Part shown: positions 43,536 through 52,234 of the stretch, in pieces | Layout of the letters: every line of letters starts with the position of its first letter | Position numbering within the stretch: position 1 is the first letter of the stretch | Origin: Clostridia bacterium | GTDB lineage: Bacteria; Bacillota; Clostridia; Oscillospirales; Acutalibacteraceae | DNA: 64,000 nucleotides | Assembly (NCBI GenBank): GCA_017623235.1 | Contig: JAGAPN010000006.1 | Coordinates: forward strand, 1 to 64,000 | Direction: 5' to 3' | The notes under the pieces: model-generated | Told to the model about the DNA's origin: nothing | Database searches by the model: none | What the model saw: only the letters and a program-made list of their open reading frames with translations | Made by a program: the position numbers and the translations under genes

Positions 43536-43658
43536 CTGGTTTTTATTTTCGTCTTTTTTGTTTTCGTTTTTGTTATTGTTGTTCTGATTTTTGTTTTGGT
43601 TGTTATTCTGATTCTTGTTCTGGTTACTGTTCTGATACTGCTTATTCTGCTCTGACAT
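43533..43658 (-). CDS. 41-residue Asn/Gln/Lys-rich low-complexity protein
   Basis: A short gene on the minus strand from ATG 43658 to TAA 43533-43535. The product begins MSEQNKQYQNSNQNKNQ and consists almost entirely of Asn, Gln and Lys, ending in a few Glu, Asp and Lys. A weak ribosome site (GGGGTG) lies 7 bases before the ATG. The frame is clean, and codons vary (AAT, AAC, CAG, CAA), so it is not a simple DNA repeat. It follows the PAP2 gene in the same direction and is followed directly by a strong terminator, so it is probably the last gene of that operon. The family was not recognised. A small disordered or spore-related protein is possible. Confidence 0.6.
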   Translation of the reverse strand: MSEQNKQYQNSNQNKNQNNNQNKNQNNNNKNENKKDENKNQ

Positions 43659-43724
43659 TGTGGTCACCCCGCTTTCAGTGTTATTATTTGCGGGGGCAGA
43701 GCAAATTATTCTTTTTTGAAAAAT

Positions 43725-44216
43725 TTATAAAAACCAGACCACCAGACCAAAAACTGCGCCCAGGGCAAGACCTGCGGCAACGTCCTTTATAAAATGCACT
43801 CCAAGCACCACCCGAAGGGCGGCGATAGCCAGGGCTACCGTGAAAAGAACAATTCCCCAAGGGAGGCAAAAGGCGGCAACGTTAACCGCAATTATCGTGG
43901 CGGAAAAGGCGTGTCGGCTGGGGAAGGAGCAGCCCTTTTTATCCTTTTTTAGCAGGGGCTCGGTGTCGTAAACCTCGTAGGGACGGGGAAAATTCAGCCT
44001 TCTGCGTATAAGGCTGACGGCTATAAAGCCAAGGCCGCAGACCGTGGCCGATTTCCACCACAGGTCATTTTGCGTTAAAAGCATTACCAGCAGGAAAAGG
44101 GGATAAATGATATATACTGCGGTTTCCATCAGCTTTTGGGTGATAATCAGCCCCTTAAGGAGTCCTGCTCGGTTATTAAGTTTTTCGGCCAGCTTTAAAT
44201 AGTTTTCCTTATTCAT
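43725..44216 (-). CDS. PAP2-family phosphatase
   Basis: A 163-residue membrane protein with the three phosphatase motifs: RRRLNFPRP, CSFPSRHAFSA and RVVLGVHFIKDV. It is likely to dephosphorylate a lipid phosphate such as undecaprenyl pyrophosphate or phosphatidate at the membrane; the substrate is not certain. ATG 44216 follows GAGGACGTTA and overlaps the stop of the lipoprotein gene by eight bases. It lies just downstream of a polysaccharide operon but is transcribed in the opposite direction. Confidence 0.87.
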   Translation of the reverse strand: MNKENYLKLAEKLNNRAGLLKGLIITQKLMETAVYIIYPLFLLVMLLTQNDLWWKSATVCGLGFIAVSLIRRRLNFPRPYEVYDTEPLLKKDKKGCSFPSRHAFSATIIAVNVAAFCLPWGIVLFTVALAIAALRVVLGVHFIKDVAAGLALGAVFGLVVWFL

Positions 44217-44712
44217 TAACGTCCTCATTAACTGAAATATTATAAAAAGTTACGTAAAATCTATCGTCGGGCATTTTAAGGGTTTGGGGCAGGCCCATAG
44301 GAGAAAGCTGCAGGGTAAAGGCATCTGCGCCTTTGCCTCGGCTAATATTGCCGTCGCTGTCGGCGGTAGGTCCCTCTTCATCCAGCAGGGTGCGGATGGG
44401 GGAGTAGAAATCCTCAATCATTCTGCAAAAGGGCATAGAGCCCTCTACAGGGGTGTAGATAAGTCCCTTATAGTTTACCGTGGTGGTCTTACCATCAAGG
44501 GTAAATTCCAGTCCCTCCAGCTCCTCGGGCTCGATTATCAGTGCGGTAAGCACTCCGTTTTCCGATATTCTGCCATCAAAGCTGTAGCTTTCGTTATAGT
44601 AGACCATATCGGCTCTGAAGGAAATGCCGCACAAGCTCGGCTCTGTTTTACTTCCGCTGCAGCCTGCCAGCAGCAGTATCAACATAAAAACCGAAATTAC
44701 CCTTTTAAGCAT
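44209..44712 (-). CDS. Putative lipoprotein, function unknown
   Basis: A 167-residue protein. The lipobox LLLAGC follows a hydrophobic signal peptide, so it should be anchored outside the membrane. The rest looks beta-rich (SFDGRISENGVLTALII, LEFTLDGKTTTVNYKG), with no recognised enzyme motif. GGGAGGTTGCCT precedes ATG 44712. It is translationally coupled to the PAP2 gene. Confidence 0.65.
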   Translation of the reverse strand: MLKRVISVFMLILLLAGCSGSKTEPSLCGISFRADMVYYNESYSFDGRISENGVLTALIIEPEELEGLEFTLDGKTTTVNYKGLIYTPVEGSMPFCRMIEDFYSPIRTLLDEEGPTADSDGNISRGKGADAFTLQLSPMGLPQTLKMPDDRFYVTFYNISVNEDVNE

Positions 44713-44731
44713 AGGCAACCTCCCGTAATTT

Positions 44732-46222
44732 TTACAGGAAACGGTGCAGCCTTTCTATCATATCGGTGGGAAGCATAGCGTTTTCTCCCAGCTCGGCCCT
44801 GGTGGCATCACCTGCGGCAGAATGCAGCCAAACCGCCCGCTTTACGGCGTTTACAATATTTCCGCCTGAAGCGGCGGTGGCCAGCATTATACCTGCCAGC
44901 ATATCTCCACTACCTGCCGTAGCCATACCGGGATTGCCGATAAGATTCACATATATCTGCCCCGTATGGTCGGCCACTATGGTGTTGGACCCCTTAAGGC
45001 AGACTATAACCCCGTAATTTTTTGCAAAATCCCTTGCCACCTCTATACGGTGGGCCTCAACCTCGGCTACAGTAAGTCCTGTAAGCCTTGCCATTTCACC
45101 GGGATGTGGGGTAAGAATAAGGGGCGCCTTTACCTGTTTAATAAATTCTATGTCGGGCAGGATGCAGTTTATGCCATCGGCGTCAAGGATTACGGGCACC
45201 TCGCTGGCAAGGATAAGGGACCTTATAAGCTCTATGTTTTGAGGCGCTCTGCCCATACCGCAGCCGATTAGCAGAGCATCGGACCTGCGAAGCTCTTCAA
45301 GTAGGCGTGGTGCCGAAGCTGCCGCAAAGCAGCCTTCTTCGCTTTTTAGGGGAATATGCACCGCCTCAGGCATAGCCGTAACCGATGCGGTGTAGTTTTC
45401 CTCAATACAGGCGGCCTTAAGTATGCCCACGCCCGAGCGGAGGGCGGCCCTTCCTGCAATAATTGCGGCCCCTGCCATACCGTAGCTGCCCGTAACCGAC
45501 AGGGCGGTACCGAAGGTGCCCTTGTGGCTGTTCTTATGCCTTGGACGGATAAACGGAGGGTCAATAGCCTTTACGGGCTGGGGTAAACTCTTTAAAATAT
45601 CCTCCGAAATGCCGATGTCAATGCAGGCTGTTTCGCCGCAAAGACCGCTGGCCGGGGGCAAAATATGGCAGTATTTAAGGGCGGCAAAGGTTATGGTGTA
45701 GTCGGCAAAAACTGCCCGGCCGAAAATTTCACCCGTATCTGCGGCAACGCCGCTGGGCAGGTCAATGGCGAAAACCCTTGCCCCCACGTGGGATACGGTT
45801 TGAAAAATATCTTCTATTTCGGGGGTGGCCCTACGGGAAAGTCCCGTGCCGAAAAGGGCGTCAACAATAATATCCGCCTCATTTAAAAGGTCGGTAATCT
45901 CGGTATCGGTTACAATGGGAATATCCTTTTGCAGGGTGCTGAAGGCCTGCTTTGAACAAGCGGTGGCAGGCTGACCCAGGGGCAGGACTACGGTAACCTT
46001 GGCTCCTGCCTTATAAAGCTCGCGGGCGATAACCAAGCCGTCACCGCCGTTGTTACCACAGCCGCAAAGGCAGACAACATTTTTGCTGTCTGCCTTTGTT
46101 TTAGTCATTATAAATCGGGCGGCGCCGCAGCCCGCATTTTCCATAAGCTGATAGTAGCTTACACCTGCGCCGTCTGCCAAAGCCTCGGCCTTGAGCATAG
46201 TATTTCTATCGAGAACGTACAT
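44732..46222 (-). CDS. nnr: Bifunctional NAD(P)HX epimerase/dehydratase
   Basis: A 496-residue fusion. The N-terminal YjeF_N domain (residues 1-210, with CGCGNNGGDGLVIARELY and DALFGTGLSR) epimerises damaged NAD(P)H hydrates. The C-terminal carbohydrate-kinase-like domain (residues 220-496, with TPHPGEMARLTG, LKGSNTIVAD and GSGDMLAGI) dehydrates them with ADP or ATP. It repairs NAD(P)HX in the cytoplasm. ATG 46222 follows GGGAGGTACTTTT. Confidence 0.93.
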   Translation of the reverse strand: MYVLDRNTMLKAEALADGAGVSYYQLMENAGCGAARFIMTKTKADSKNVVCLCGCGNNGGDGLVIARELYKAGAKVTVVLPLGQPATACSKQAFSTLQKDIPIVTDTEITDLLNEADIIVDALFGTGLSRRATPEIEDIFQTVSHVGARVFAIDLPSGVAADTGEIFGRAVFADYTITFAALKYCHILPPASGLCGETACIDIGISEDILKSLPQPVKAIDPPFIRPRHKNSHKGTFGTALSVTGSYGMAGAAIIAGRAALRSGVGILKAACIEENYTASVTAMPEAVHIPLKSEEGCFAAASAPRLLEELRRSDALLIGCGMGRAPQNIELIRSLILASEVPVILDADGINCILPDIEFIKQVKAPLILTPHPGEMARLTGLTVAEVEAHRIEVARDFAKNYGVIVCLKGSNTIVADHTGQIYVNLIGNPGMATAGSGDMLAGIMLATAASGGNIVNAVKRAVWLHSAAGDATRAELGENAMLPTDMIERLHRFL

Positions 46223-46243
46223 AAAAGTACCTCCCACAAAAAA

Positions 46244-46747
46244 TTACATAGCTATTCTGGGAATTACCTTTTCAATAGCGGTGCGAACCCTGTCCTCGGG
46301 TGCGAAAACTATCATAACGTTGCCCTCGTCCTTGTGGGGAACTATCATATAAACGGCGTTCTCGTCCCTTTCGTCGCAGAAGATATAGGTCTTCTTAACC
46401 GAGCCGGGGGCGGTCATACCGGGATGATACTTGGCATACTTCTCTGCAGAGGCGCACTTAACCGACACAACCCTCTTTCTGGAGGACTTGGCGATAATTT
46501 TATCAATATCCAGGTCACCGTTGGTGAAGATATACTCATATTCTATAGAGTTCATCATAAGCAGCTTATAGGAACCCCACATAAGGCCGAATAAAAGCAG
46601 CATAGCGAAGGGAAGACCCACAAAACCTGCAACGATAAAGATTATAACAAAGGTAAGAATAAGGTCTGCCAGCAGTATGCCCACCATAGCGGCAATATTT
46701 TTACCCGAAAATTTCATACGTACTATCTGTTCGAAAAAGGTATCCAT
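46244..46747 (-). CDS. DUF6106-like membrane protein
   Basis: A 167-residue protein beginning MDTFFEQIVRMKFSGKN, which I recognise as the start of the DUF6106 family found in Clostridia. Two hydrophobic helices (residues 20-70) are followed by a soluble domain of about 95 residues (EYEYIFTNGDLDIDKIIAKSSR). The function is unknown. ATG 46747 follows GGAGATTGAA. It is the first gene of the minus-strand operon with its own good promoter. Confidence 0.72.
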   Translation of the reverse strand: MDTFFEQIVRMKFSGKNIAAMVGILLADLILTFVIIFIVAGFVGLPFAMLLLFGLMWGSYKLLMMNSIEYEYIFTNGDLDIDKIIAKSSRKRVVSVKCASAEKYAKYHPGMTAPGSVKKTYIFCDERDENAVYMIVPHKDEGNVMIVFAPEDRVRTAIEKVIPRIAM

Positions 46748-46788
46748 TTCAATCTCCTTTAAAGGGCCGTGGCCCACATATTTATTCT

Positions 46789-46817
46789 ATTATACACCAG
46801 AATTTATCTATCTTCAA
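46789..46817 (-). promoter_or_regulatory. SigA-type promoter of the DUF6106/nnr operon
   Basis: On the minus strand, TTGAAG (46812-46817), a 17-bp spacer and TATAAT (46789-46794). Confidence 0.75.
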
Positions 46818-46858
46818 GAATTACTTGTTAATTTTTATAAAATCTCCGTATTCAGGGT

Positions 46859-46945
46859 CCGAATATGTCCTGCTATGTCCTTAAACCCCCGAATTATGTC
46901 CGATTTACCCCGATTTATGTCGTGGTGAAGGGTGTAATTCGGGGG
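46859..46945 (+). promoter_or_regulatory. Phased heptamer array and inverted repeat upstream of terminase
   Basis: TATGTCC occurs at 46864, 46874 and 46895, and TATGTCG at 46916. The steps are 10, 21 and 21 bp, close to one, two and two turns of B-DNA. Three copies lie within a longer CCGA(A/T)(T)TATGTC unit at 46859, 46889 and 46910. An 11-bp inverted repeat, CCCCCGAATTA (46886-46896) and TAATTCGGGGG (46935-46945), overlaps the array. It may bind a regulator of the phage-like operon or the small terminase subunit (pac-like). Confidence 0.5.
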
Positions 46946-46977
46946 TATTATTATTTGCGAAAGGAGGCCGCAGGGTT

Positions 46978-47241
46978 ATGCCAAAGCAAAAAAGCCTTGA
47001 AGAGGAGATAAAAGCAATTCTTTGCCAAAGGGCTACCGATGCCGACCGTGACGAGCTGGAAGCCCTGGGGATGAAATTTAAAAATCCCACTAAAATGACC
47101 CTGTTGGCCGTGGCCTTATATGAAAAGGCTACCAAGGGTGACCTTAATGCTATGAGGGAGATTTTTTCCCGATTGGGGGATGCACCTTTAGGGCAGGGAG
47201 AGGTGGTGCTGATAGATGATATCGGAAATACGGATAAGTGA
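46978..47241 (+). CDS. Phage terminase small subunit-like protein
   Basis: An 87-residue protein. LAVALYEKATKGDLNAMREIFSRLGD resembles the C-terminal half of short phage small-terminase proteins that precede a PBSX-type large subunit. A charged helical N-terminus (SLEEEIKAILCQRATDADRDE) may be the DNA-binding part. AAAGGAGGCCGCAGGGTT gives the start. It overlaps the large subunit gene by 26 bases. The call leans on position as well as sequence. Confidence 0.65.
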   Translation: MPKQKSLEEEIKAILCQRATDADRDELEALGMKFKNPTKMTLLAVALYEKATKGDLNAMREIFSRLGDAPLGQGEVVLIDDIGNTDK

Positions 47242-48475
47242 GGTGGTGGGCGGCGGCTACGACGAGTTCTGGAGCTGCAAAAAGCGTTACCGTGTGCTTA
47301 AGGGTGGTAAGGGCAGTAAGAAAAGCGCCACCACGGCCCTAAATCTTATCTATCGCCTTATAAAATATCCCGAAAGCAACCTGCTGGTGGTGCGGGCGGT
47401 AATGAACACCCACAGAGATTCCACCTTTGCCCAGCTTAAATGGGCTCAGGAAAGATTGCAGGTGGCCCACCTCTTTAAAAACACCGTTTCTCCTCTGGAG
47501 ATGACCTACCTTCCTACGGGACAGAAGATAATCTTCCGTGGCTTTGACGACGTCTTAAAGCTGGCCTCCACCACGGTGGAAAAGGGTTACCTTAATTTCG
47601 TTTGGGTAGAGGAGGCCTTTGAAATCGACCGATTAGAGGATTTCGAAAAGCTGGACCTCTCGGTGCCAAGGGGCAGCCTGCCCAAGGGGCTTTTCAAGCA
47701 GACCACAATAACCTTTAACCCCTGGAGTGAGAAGCACTGGCTTAAGGCCCGATTTTTTGACCGACCGGGCAGAGATACGGCGGTCTTTTCCACCAACTAC
47801 CTCATAAATGAGTTTCTGGACGATACCGACAGGGCGATTTTTGAAAAGCTGAAAACCCAGCATCCTCGTCGCTATGCGGTGGCAGGACTGGGAGAGTGGG
47901 GTATTGCCGAGGGCCTGGTTTTTGAAAACTGGGAGGTAGGTCGCCCCGATTTGTCAAAGGGGGAGTGGGAGGCATTTTTCGGTCTGGATTACGGATATAC
48001 CACCGACCCCACCGCCTTTATTGCCTTTAAGGTAAACAGGGTCGAGAGCATAATTTACGTTTTTGATGAAATATATGCCCGACGTATGCTTAACTGTCAT
48101 ATCGCCGAGGCTATAACGGCTAAGGGCTACGCCAAGGAGCGTATCAGAGCCGATGCCGCCGAGCCGAAATCCAACGATGACCTGCGAAGGCTGGGACTTA
48201 CAAGGCTATGCCCCTCGGTAAAGGGGCCCGACAGCGTGATAAACGGTATTATGAATATCAGCGAATACCGCATAATCGTAGACCCTGTCTGCAAAAACAC
48301 CCTGGCAGAGCTGGGCAGCTACTGCTGGGATAAAAACCGACCCAATGTGCCCGAGGATAAGAACAATCACCTTATGGATGCCCTGCGTTACGGATTTTAC
48401 GACGTAAAAAGGTCGGTAGCAAAGGCAGAGGTAAGAAACTATTCCAAACCCTTGAAAGGAGGTTGGTCTATATGA
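47216..48475 (+). CDS. Phage terminase large subunit, PBSX family
   Basis: A 419-residue intact packaging motor. The ATPase half has Walker A KGGKGSKKSATTAL, Walker B LNFVWVEEAFE and the coupling segment TTITFNPWSEKHW. The nuclease half has FFGLDYGYTTDPTAF, IRADAAEPKS and LMDALRYGFYDV, which keep the expected acidic residues. It cuts and pumps DNA into preformed heads. Its reading frame is complete and its codon use matches the host chromosome, which speaks against a decaying prophage. Confidence 0.9.
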   Translation: MISEIRISEVVGGGYDEFWSCKKRYRVLKGGKGSKKSATTALNLIYRLIKYPESNLLVVRAVMNTHRDSTFAQLKWAQERLQVAHLFKNTVSPLEMTYLPTGQKIIFRGFDDVLKLASTTVEKGYLNFVWVEEAFEIDRLEDFEKLDLSVPRGSLPKGLFKQTTITFNPWSEKHWLKARFFDRPGRDTAVFSTNYLINEFLDDTDRAIFEKLKTQHPRRYAVAGLGEWGIAEGLVFENWEVGRPDLSKGEWEAFFGLDYGYTTDPTAFIAFKVNRVESIIYVFDEIYARRMLNCHIAEAITAKGYAKERIRADAAEPKSNDDLRRLGLTRLCPSVKGPDSVINGIMNISEYRIIVDPVCKNTLAELGSYCWDKNRPNVPEDKNNHLMDALRYGFYDVKRSVAKAEVRNYSKPLKGGWSI

Positions 48476-48663
48476 CAGAGCTGCTTATTATCCTGCTTGT
48501 AATCCTTGCCGTGCTGCTGGGGGTTGCCCTCGGCCTGCTTTATGTAGGGGTTGTGGGCAAGGAAACACGGGCCAAACAGAAAAAGGCCCTTATAAAAGCC
48601 ACGCCGTCGCAGGTAATCGAGCTTATAAATTTGCTGCGCTACGACGGCACCGAACAGGAGTGA
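48472..48663 (+). CDS. Small membrane protein in phage-like operon
   Basis: A 63-residue protein with one strong hydrophobic helix (LLIILLVILAVLLGVALGLL) and a basic-then-acidic tail. AAAGGAGG precedes ATG 48472, which overlaps the terminase stop as ATGA. A membrane protein between terminase and scaffold is not usual in known phages. Function unknown. Confidence 0.65.
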   Translation: MTELLIILLVILAVLLGVALGLLYVGVVGKETRAKQKKALIKATPSQVIELINLLRYDGTEQE

Positions 48664-48709
48664 ACCGAGGATACCTCGATTTACATAAATTTCAGAAAGG
48701 ATGAATGAA

Positions 48710-49354
48710 ATGGAAGAAAAAGTAAATGGCGCAGAGTCCTGCCAACCACAGCAGACCCCTGTGGATTTACCGCCTGAGAAAGCGGCTACCACACCGCCCG
48801 AGGGCAACACCGCAGAATCCTTTGTTGAGGTAAAGTTTAATAAAGAGCTCAAAAGACTTACCCTCGACGAAGCGACCACCCTGGCTCAAAAGGGGATGAA
48901 GTTTGAAATGATAGCCGAGGATATCGACCGCCTGAGTGCCCTCTCTAAAGGGGAGGGGCTGTCTATGTCCGACTATATCACCAGACTTACCACCGAGAGC
49001 AGGGAAAGAAGACTTAAGGAGCTGAGTGAAAAATGCTCGGGGGATACCTTACTGGCAGAAAAGCTGCTGGAGGCAGAGGGTGTACCTGCCCCCGATGACA
49101 GCAAGGCCCTTTTAGCCGAATTTCCCGACCTGGAGGTTGATGCCATACCGGATGAGGTCAAAACAGCCGCAGAAATTAAAGGAACAGGACTGTTGTTTGA
49201 ATATCTGCTGTATGAGCATCACCTCCGCAGGGCGGCCGCCGAGGAGCTTTCCCGCCGCAAAACGGCAGAGGAGGCCGCCCTCGGTTCGCTATCCTCCGGC
49301 AGTAGCCGAAGCGCCGTAGACGCCGAATTTTTAAAGGGCGTCTGGGGCAGATAA
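48710..49354 (+). CDS. Phage scaffolding-like protein
   Basis: A 214-residue, highly charged, helical protein. VEVKFNKELKRLTLDEATTL followed by AQKGMKFE matches the opening of many clostridial phage scaffold proteins, and it lies directly before the capsid gene. The N-terminus is Pro/Thr/Glu-rich. Scaffolds guide capsid assembly and are then removed. ATG 48710 is preferred because AAAGG lies nine bases before it; ATG 48701 is in frame but touches the ribosome site. Confidence 0.72.
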   Translation: MEEKVNGAESCQPQQTPVDLPPEKAATTPPEGNTAESFVEVKFNKELKRLTLDEATTLAQKGMKFEMIAEDIDRLSALSKGEGLSMSDYITRLTTESRERRLKELSEKCSGDTLLAEKLLEAEGVPAPDDSKALLAEFPDLEVDAIPDEVKTAAEIKGTGLLFEYLLYEHHLRRAAAEELSRRKTAEEAALGSLSSGSSRSAVDAEFLKGVWGR

Positions 49355-49377
49355 CAAAAAAATTAAGGAGAAAAATT

Positions 49378-50550
49378 ATGAACAACATTACTTCCGCAGA
49401 GATTTATTCCTCTGAGCTGGACCGTGTGTTTGAGGCCAAGAGCGCAACTGCATTCCTTGCCGATAACGCACTCCGCACCCGCTTTGTAGGCGCCAAGACC
49501 GTACTCATTCCCGACGTACAGTTTGAAGGCCTCCACAACTATGACCGCAACGGCGGCTTTAAAAACGGTGCCGTTACCGTACAGAACACCTCCTACACTA
49601 TGAATATGGACCGTGCCCGTTCCCTCCAGATTGACCGTGAGGATATGGATGAGGCCGGTATTGCCTCCCTGGCAGGCAAAATTCTCGGTGAATATGTTCG
49701 CACCAAGGTAGTGCCCGAGTGTGACGCCTACGTTCTTTCCAAGCTGGGAAGCCTGGCTATGAACAAGGGTAACCTTATCGAGGGCGACCTGGCAACCCCC
49801 TACGACACCTTCTGCAAGCTGGTGAACGAGGTTCAGGCTGTGGCAGGTTACGACACCGAGCTGGTCTGCTTTATGGATTCTTCCGCCTACGCCAGCCTTT
49901 GCGCCTCTGATGAAATCGGCCGTATGATTACCGTTTCCGATTTTAAACAGGGCGAGGTGAATCTTAAGGTTAAGGCTATCAACGGTATCGCCATTATCCC
50001 CGTTGTAAGCGAGCGTATGAAGACCGCCTTCACCTTTGAGGACGGCGGCTTTAAGCCTGCTGATACCTCCCGCGGTATCCACATGCTGGTAATGCCCAAA
50101 ACTGCGGCTCACCTGGTAAAGAAGTCTGAAAAGATGCGTATCTTTACCCCCGAGCAGAACGTGGACGCCGATGCCTACAAGTTCGATTACCGTATTTATT
50201 ACGACGTATTCGTAAAGGCTACCGAGGCAGATACTATCTGGGCCTGGGTTACCGCCCCCGTTATCTTCAGAACCGACGTTGAGGATTACGAATGCGCCGC
50301 CGACACCGAGTTCAGCTTTATCAGGGTAGAGGCCATCACCTCTCCCAACCACAGCATCAACTATCAGTGGTACCGCTGTGATGACAGAAGCGGACGTGGC
50401 GCCGTGAAGCTTGAAGAGGGCAACGCTGCCGAATACTTCATTGATGCAAGCTACGAGCCCGGCATCTACTACTTCTTCTGTAAGATTATGGTTGACGGCG
50501 TAAATCCCGTTAAGTCCAGCGTATGCAAGGTTACTGTAACCGAAGCATAA
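49378..50550 (+). CDS. Major capsid protein with C-terminal Ig-like domain
   Basis: A 390-residue protein of HK97-like type in length and position. Features include a long N-arm, TKVVPECDAYVLSKLG, a middle region IHMLVMPKTAAHLVKKSEK and DYRIYYDVFVKAT near the end of the shell domain. Residues from about 310 to 390 (SINYQWYRCDDRSGRGAV, GIYYFFCKIMVDGV) look like an added Ig-like domain, which in other phages sits on the outer face of the head. Gene order after the scaffold supports the call. The fold is inferred. Confidence 0.78.
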   Translation: MNNITSAEIYSSELDRVFEAKSATAFLADNALRTRFVGAKTVLIPDVQFEGLHNYDRNGGFKNGAVTVQNTSYTMNMDRARSLQIDREDMDEAGIASLAGKILGEYVRTKVVPECDAYVLSKLGSLAMNKGNLIEGDLATPYDTFCKLVNEVQAVAGYDTELVCFMDSSAYASLCASDEIGRMITVSDFKQGEVNLKVKAINGIAIIPVVSERMKTAFTFEDGGFKPADTSRGIHMLVMPKTAAHLVKKSEKMRIFTPEQNVDADAYKFDYRIYYDVFVKATEADTIWAWVTAPVIFRTDVEDYECAADTEFSFIRVEAITSPNHSINYQWYRCDDRSGRGAVKLEEGNAAEYFIDASYEPGIYYFFCKIMVDGVNPVKSSVCKVTVTEA

Positions 50551-50611
50551 AAACAGATGCTTTTACCCCGAGGCTTACGGTCTCGGGGTAAACTCGAAAG
50601 GAGGAGCTGTG

Positions 50612-52234
50612 GTGAGTAACAGCGCAGAAAATATTTATAATCAGTATCTGGAGGCCGAGCAATTCAAATCCTCCATAGGCAGGCTCGGCCTTTATGAGCA
50701 AACCCGCATAAACGAAAGATTTTACGTGGGTGACCAGTGGCACGGCGTGGGCTGCGGCAGCGACCGCCCCTTGGTGCGGCACAACATAATCAAGCGTATA
50801 GGCGAGTATAAAATTGCTCAGCTGGGCGGCAAGCCCCTGTCGGTAAGATATTCGGTGGAGGGCCTTGCCCAGAATACCGCGGTAAGACAGGCTGTAAAGG
50901 CCCGTCGCAAAAAGCTGGCCCAGGCAGGCGCCGCCCTTTTTGCCCCCAATGATTTCGGGGACGATGCAGGCCTTATGGTGTCGGCCCTTAACTCCTACCG
51001 CAAAACGGTAGCTGAAAGGGTAGGCTTTGAGGGTATTATATCCGAGGCCTTAAAGGATGCCTATATCAGGGGTACCGGCGCAGTATACACCTACTTTGAC
51101 CCCGATATAAAAACAGGCCTCTATGCCGACCGCATAGGCGGCACCCCCATTATGGGAGATATAGTGTGCGAATGTGTTAAGGTGGAGAACGTCTTTTTCG
51201 GTGACCCCGCTGTTTGCGACCTGCAAAAACAGCCCTATATCATCCTTAAGGAGGAGAAAACCGTCGATGAGATAGCCGCCGAGCTGAAGCGTTACGGCGG
51301 TACCTCCCGGCAGCTGTCCCGTCTTAAAGACCAAAAAAATGAAAAGCAGATTTTGCTGACCAAGCTGTTTAAGATAAAGGAGGCCGACGGTGTAACCAGG
51401 GTCTACGCCACCCGTGTCACCGAGAAGGATATTATCAGACCGCCTTTTTATATAGGTATTTCGGTATATCCCATTTCGGTATTTTCCTGGGAGCAGCGTG
51501 ACCGTAATATTTACGGTGACAGCGAAATAACCTATCTTATACCCAACCAGATTGCCATTAACCGAATGATAACGGCAGGGGTGTGGTCGGCAATGTCTTC
51601 GGGTATGCCGCTTATGGTGGTAAACGGAGATATGGTACCCACCGATATTACCAACGACCCCGGTCAGATAATCAGGGCCTACGGCAGTCCCGAGGAAATA
51701 GAATCGGCGGTTAAATTTATCTCTCCTCCCGACTATTCATCGGGCTATATGTCGGCGGTGGAAAGCCTTATTTATAACACCCTTACCCAAAGCGGAGCCA
51801 ACGAAGCGGCTCTGGGTGATCTGGATGCCGCCAACACCTCGGCCATAATCGAGCTGAGAAATGCGGCCTCGGGATATCTTTTGCCTCTTAAGAATCGTTA
51901 TTACCGCTTTGTAGAGGATATTTCTCTTATCTGGGCCGAGTTTTTCTTTGGCCTTTACGGTAAGCGAGGCCTCAAGGTAAGGGATGAGAACGGGGAATGG
52001 TATTTCCCCTTTGACCCCGATAAATTTAAAAGTCTGGTGCTGACGGTCTGTGTTTCTGCCGATGAGGAGGTATCCCGCGGGGAGCAGGAAACGGTCACCA
52101 TACTTAATAATCTCTTGGAGAAGGGGGCGGTTACCCCTGCCCAGTATCTCCGCCGTCTGCCTCGTGGCCTGGTACCCGATACCGAGCTTCTGCTTGAGGA
52201 GCTGGCGGCTAAAGAAAAGGAGGAAGCAGTATGA
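50612..52234 (+). CDS. Phage portal protein
   Basis: A 540-residue protein. RFYVGDQWHGVGCGSDRPLV and ITYLIPNQIAINRMITAGVW, then SGYMSAVESLIYNTL and AIIELRNAASGYLLPLKNRY, fit a portal that forms the dodecameric DNA gate. GTG 50612 follows AGGAGGAGCTGTG. The size and the proteins that follow suggest a podovirus-type portal. It lies after the capsid gene, whereas portal genes usually come before it. It overlaps the next gene as ATGA. Confidence 0.78.
   Translation: MSNSAENIYNQYLEAEQFKSSIGRLGLYEQTRINERFYVGDQWHGVGCGSDRPLVRHNIIKRIGEYKIAQLGGKPLSVRYSVEGLAQNTAVRQAVKARRKKLAQAGAALFAPNDFGDDAGLMVSALNSYRKTVAERVGFEGIISEALKDAYIRGTGAVYTYFDPDIKTGLYADRIGGTPIMGDIVCECVKVENVFFGDPAVCDLQKQPYIILKEEKTVDEIAAELKRYGGTSRQLSRLKDQKNEKQILLTKLFKIKEADGVTRVYATRVTEKDIIRPPFYIGISVYPISVFSWEQRDRNIYGDSEITYLIPNQIAINRMITAGVWSAMSSGMPLMVVNGDMVPTDITNDPGQIIRAYGSPEEIESAVKFISPPDYSSGYMSAVESLIYNTLTQSGANEAALGDLDAANTSAIIELRNAASGYLLPLKNRYYRFVEDISLIWAEFFFGLYGKRGLKVRDENGEWYFPFDPDKFKSLVLTVCVSADEEVSRGEQETVTILNNLLEKGAVTPAQYLRRLPRGLVPDTELLLEELAAKEKEEAV

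Noticed and set aside
43511..43792. Plus-strand Cys/Phe/Tyr-rich frame of 93 codons
   Set aside because: It runs through the terminator and is the antisense of the Asn/Gln-rich small gene; the composition is an artefact of that.
46859..46922. CRISPR-like array
   Set aside because: The repeat is only seven to thirteen bases, the spacers are very short and related, and there are no cas genes.
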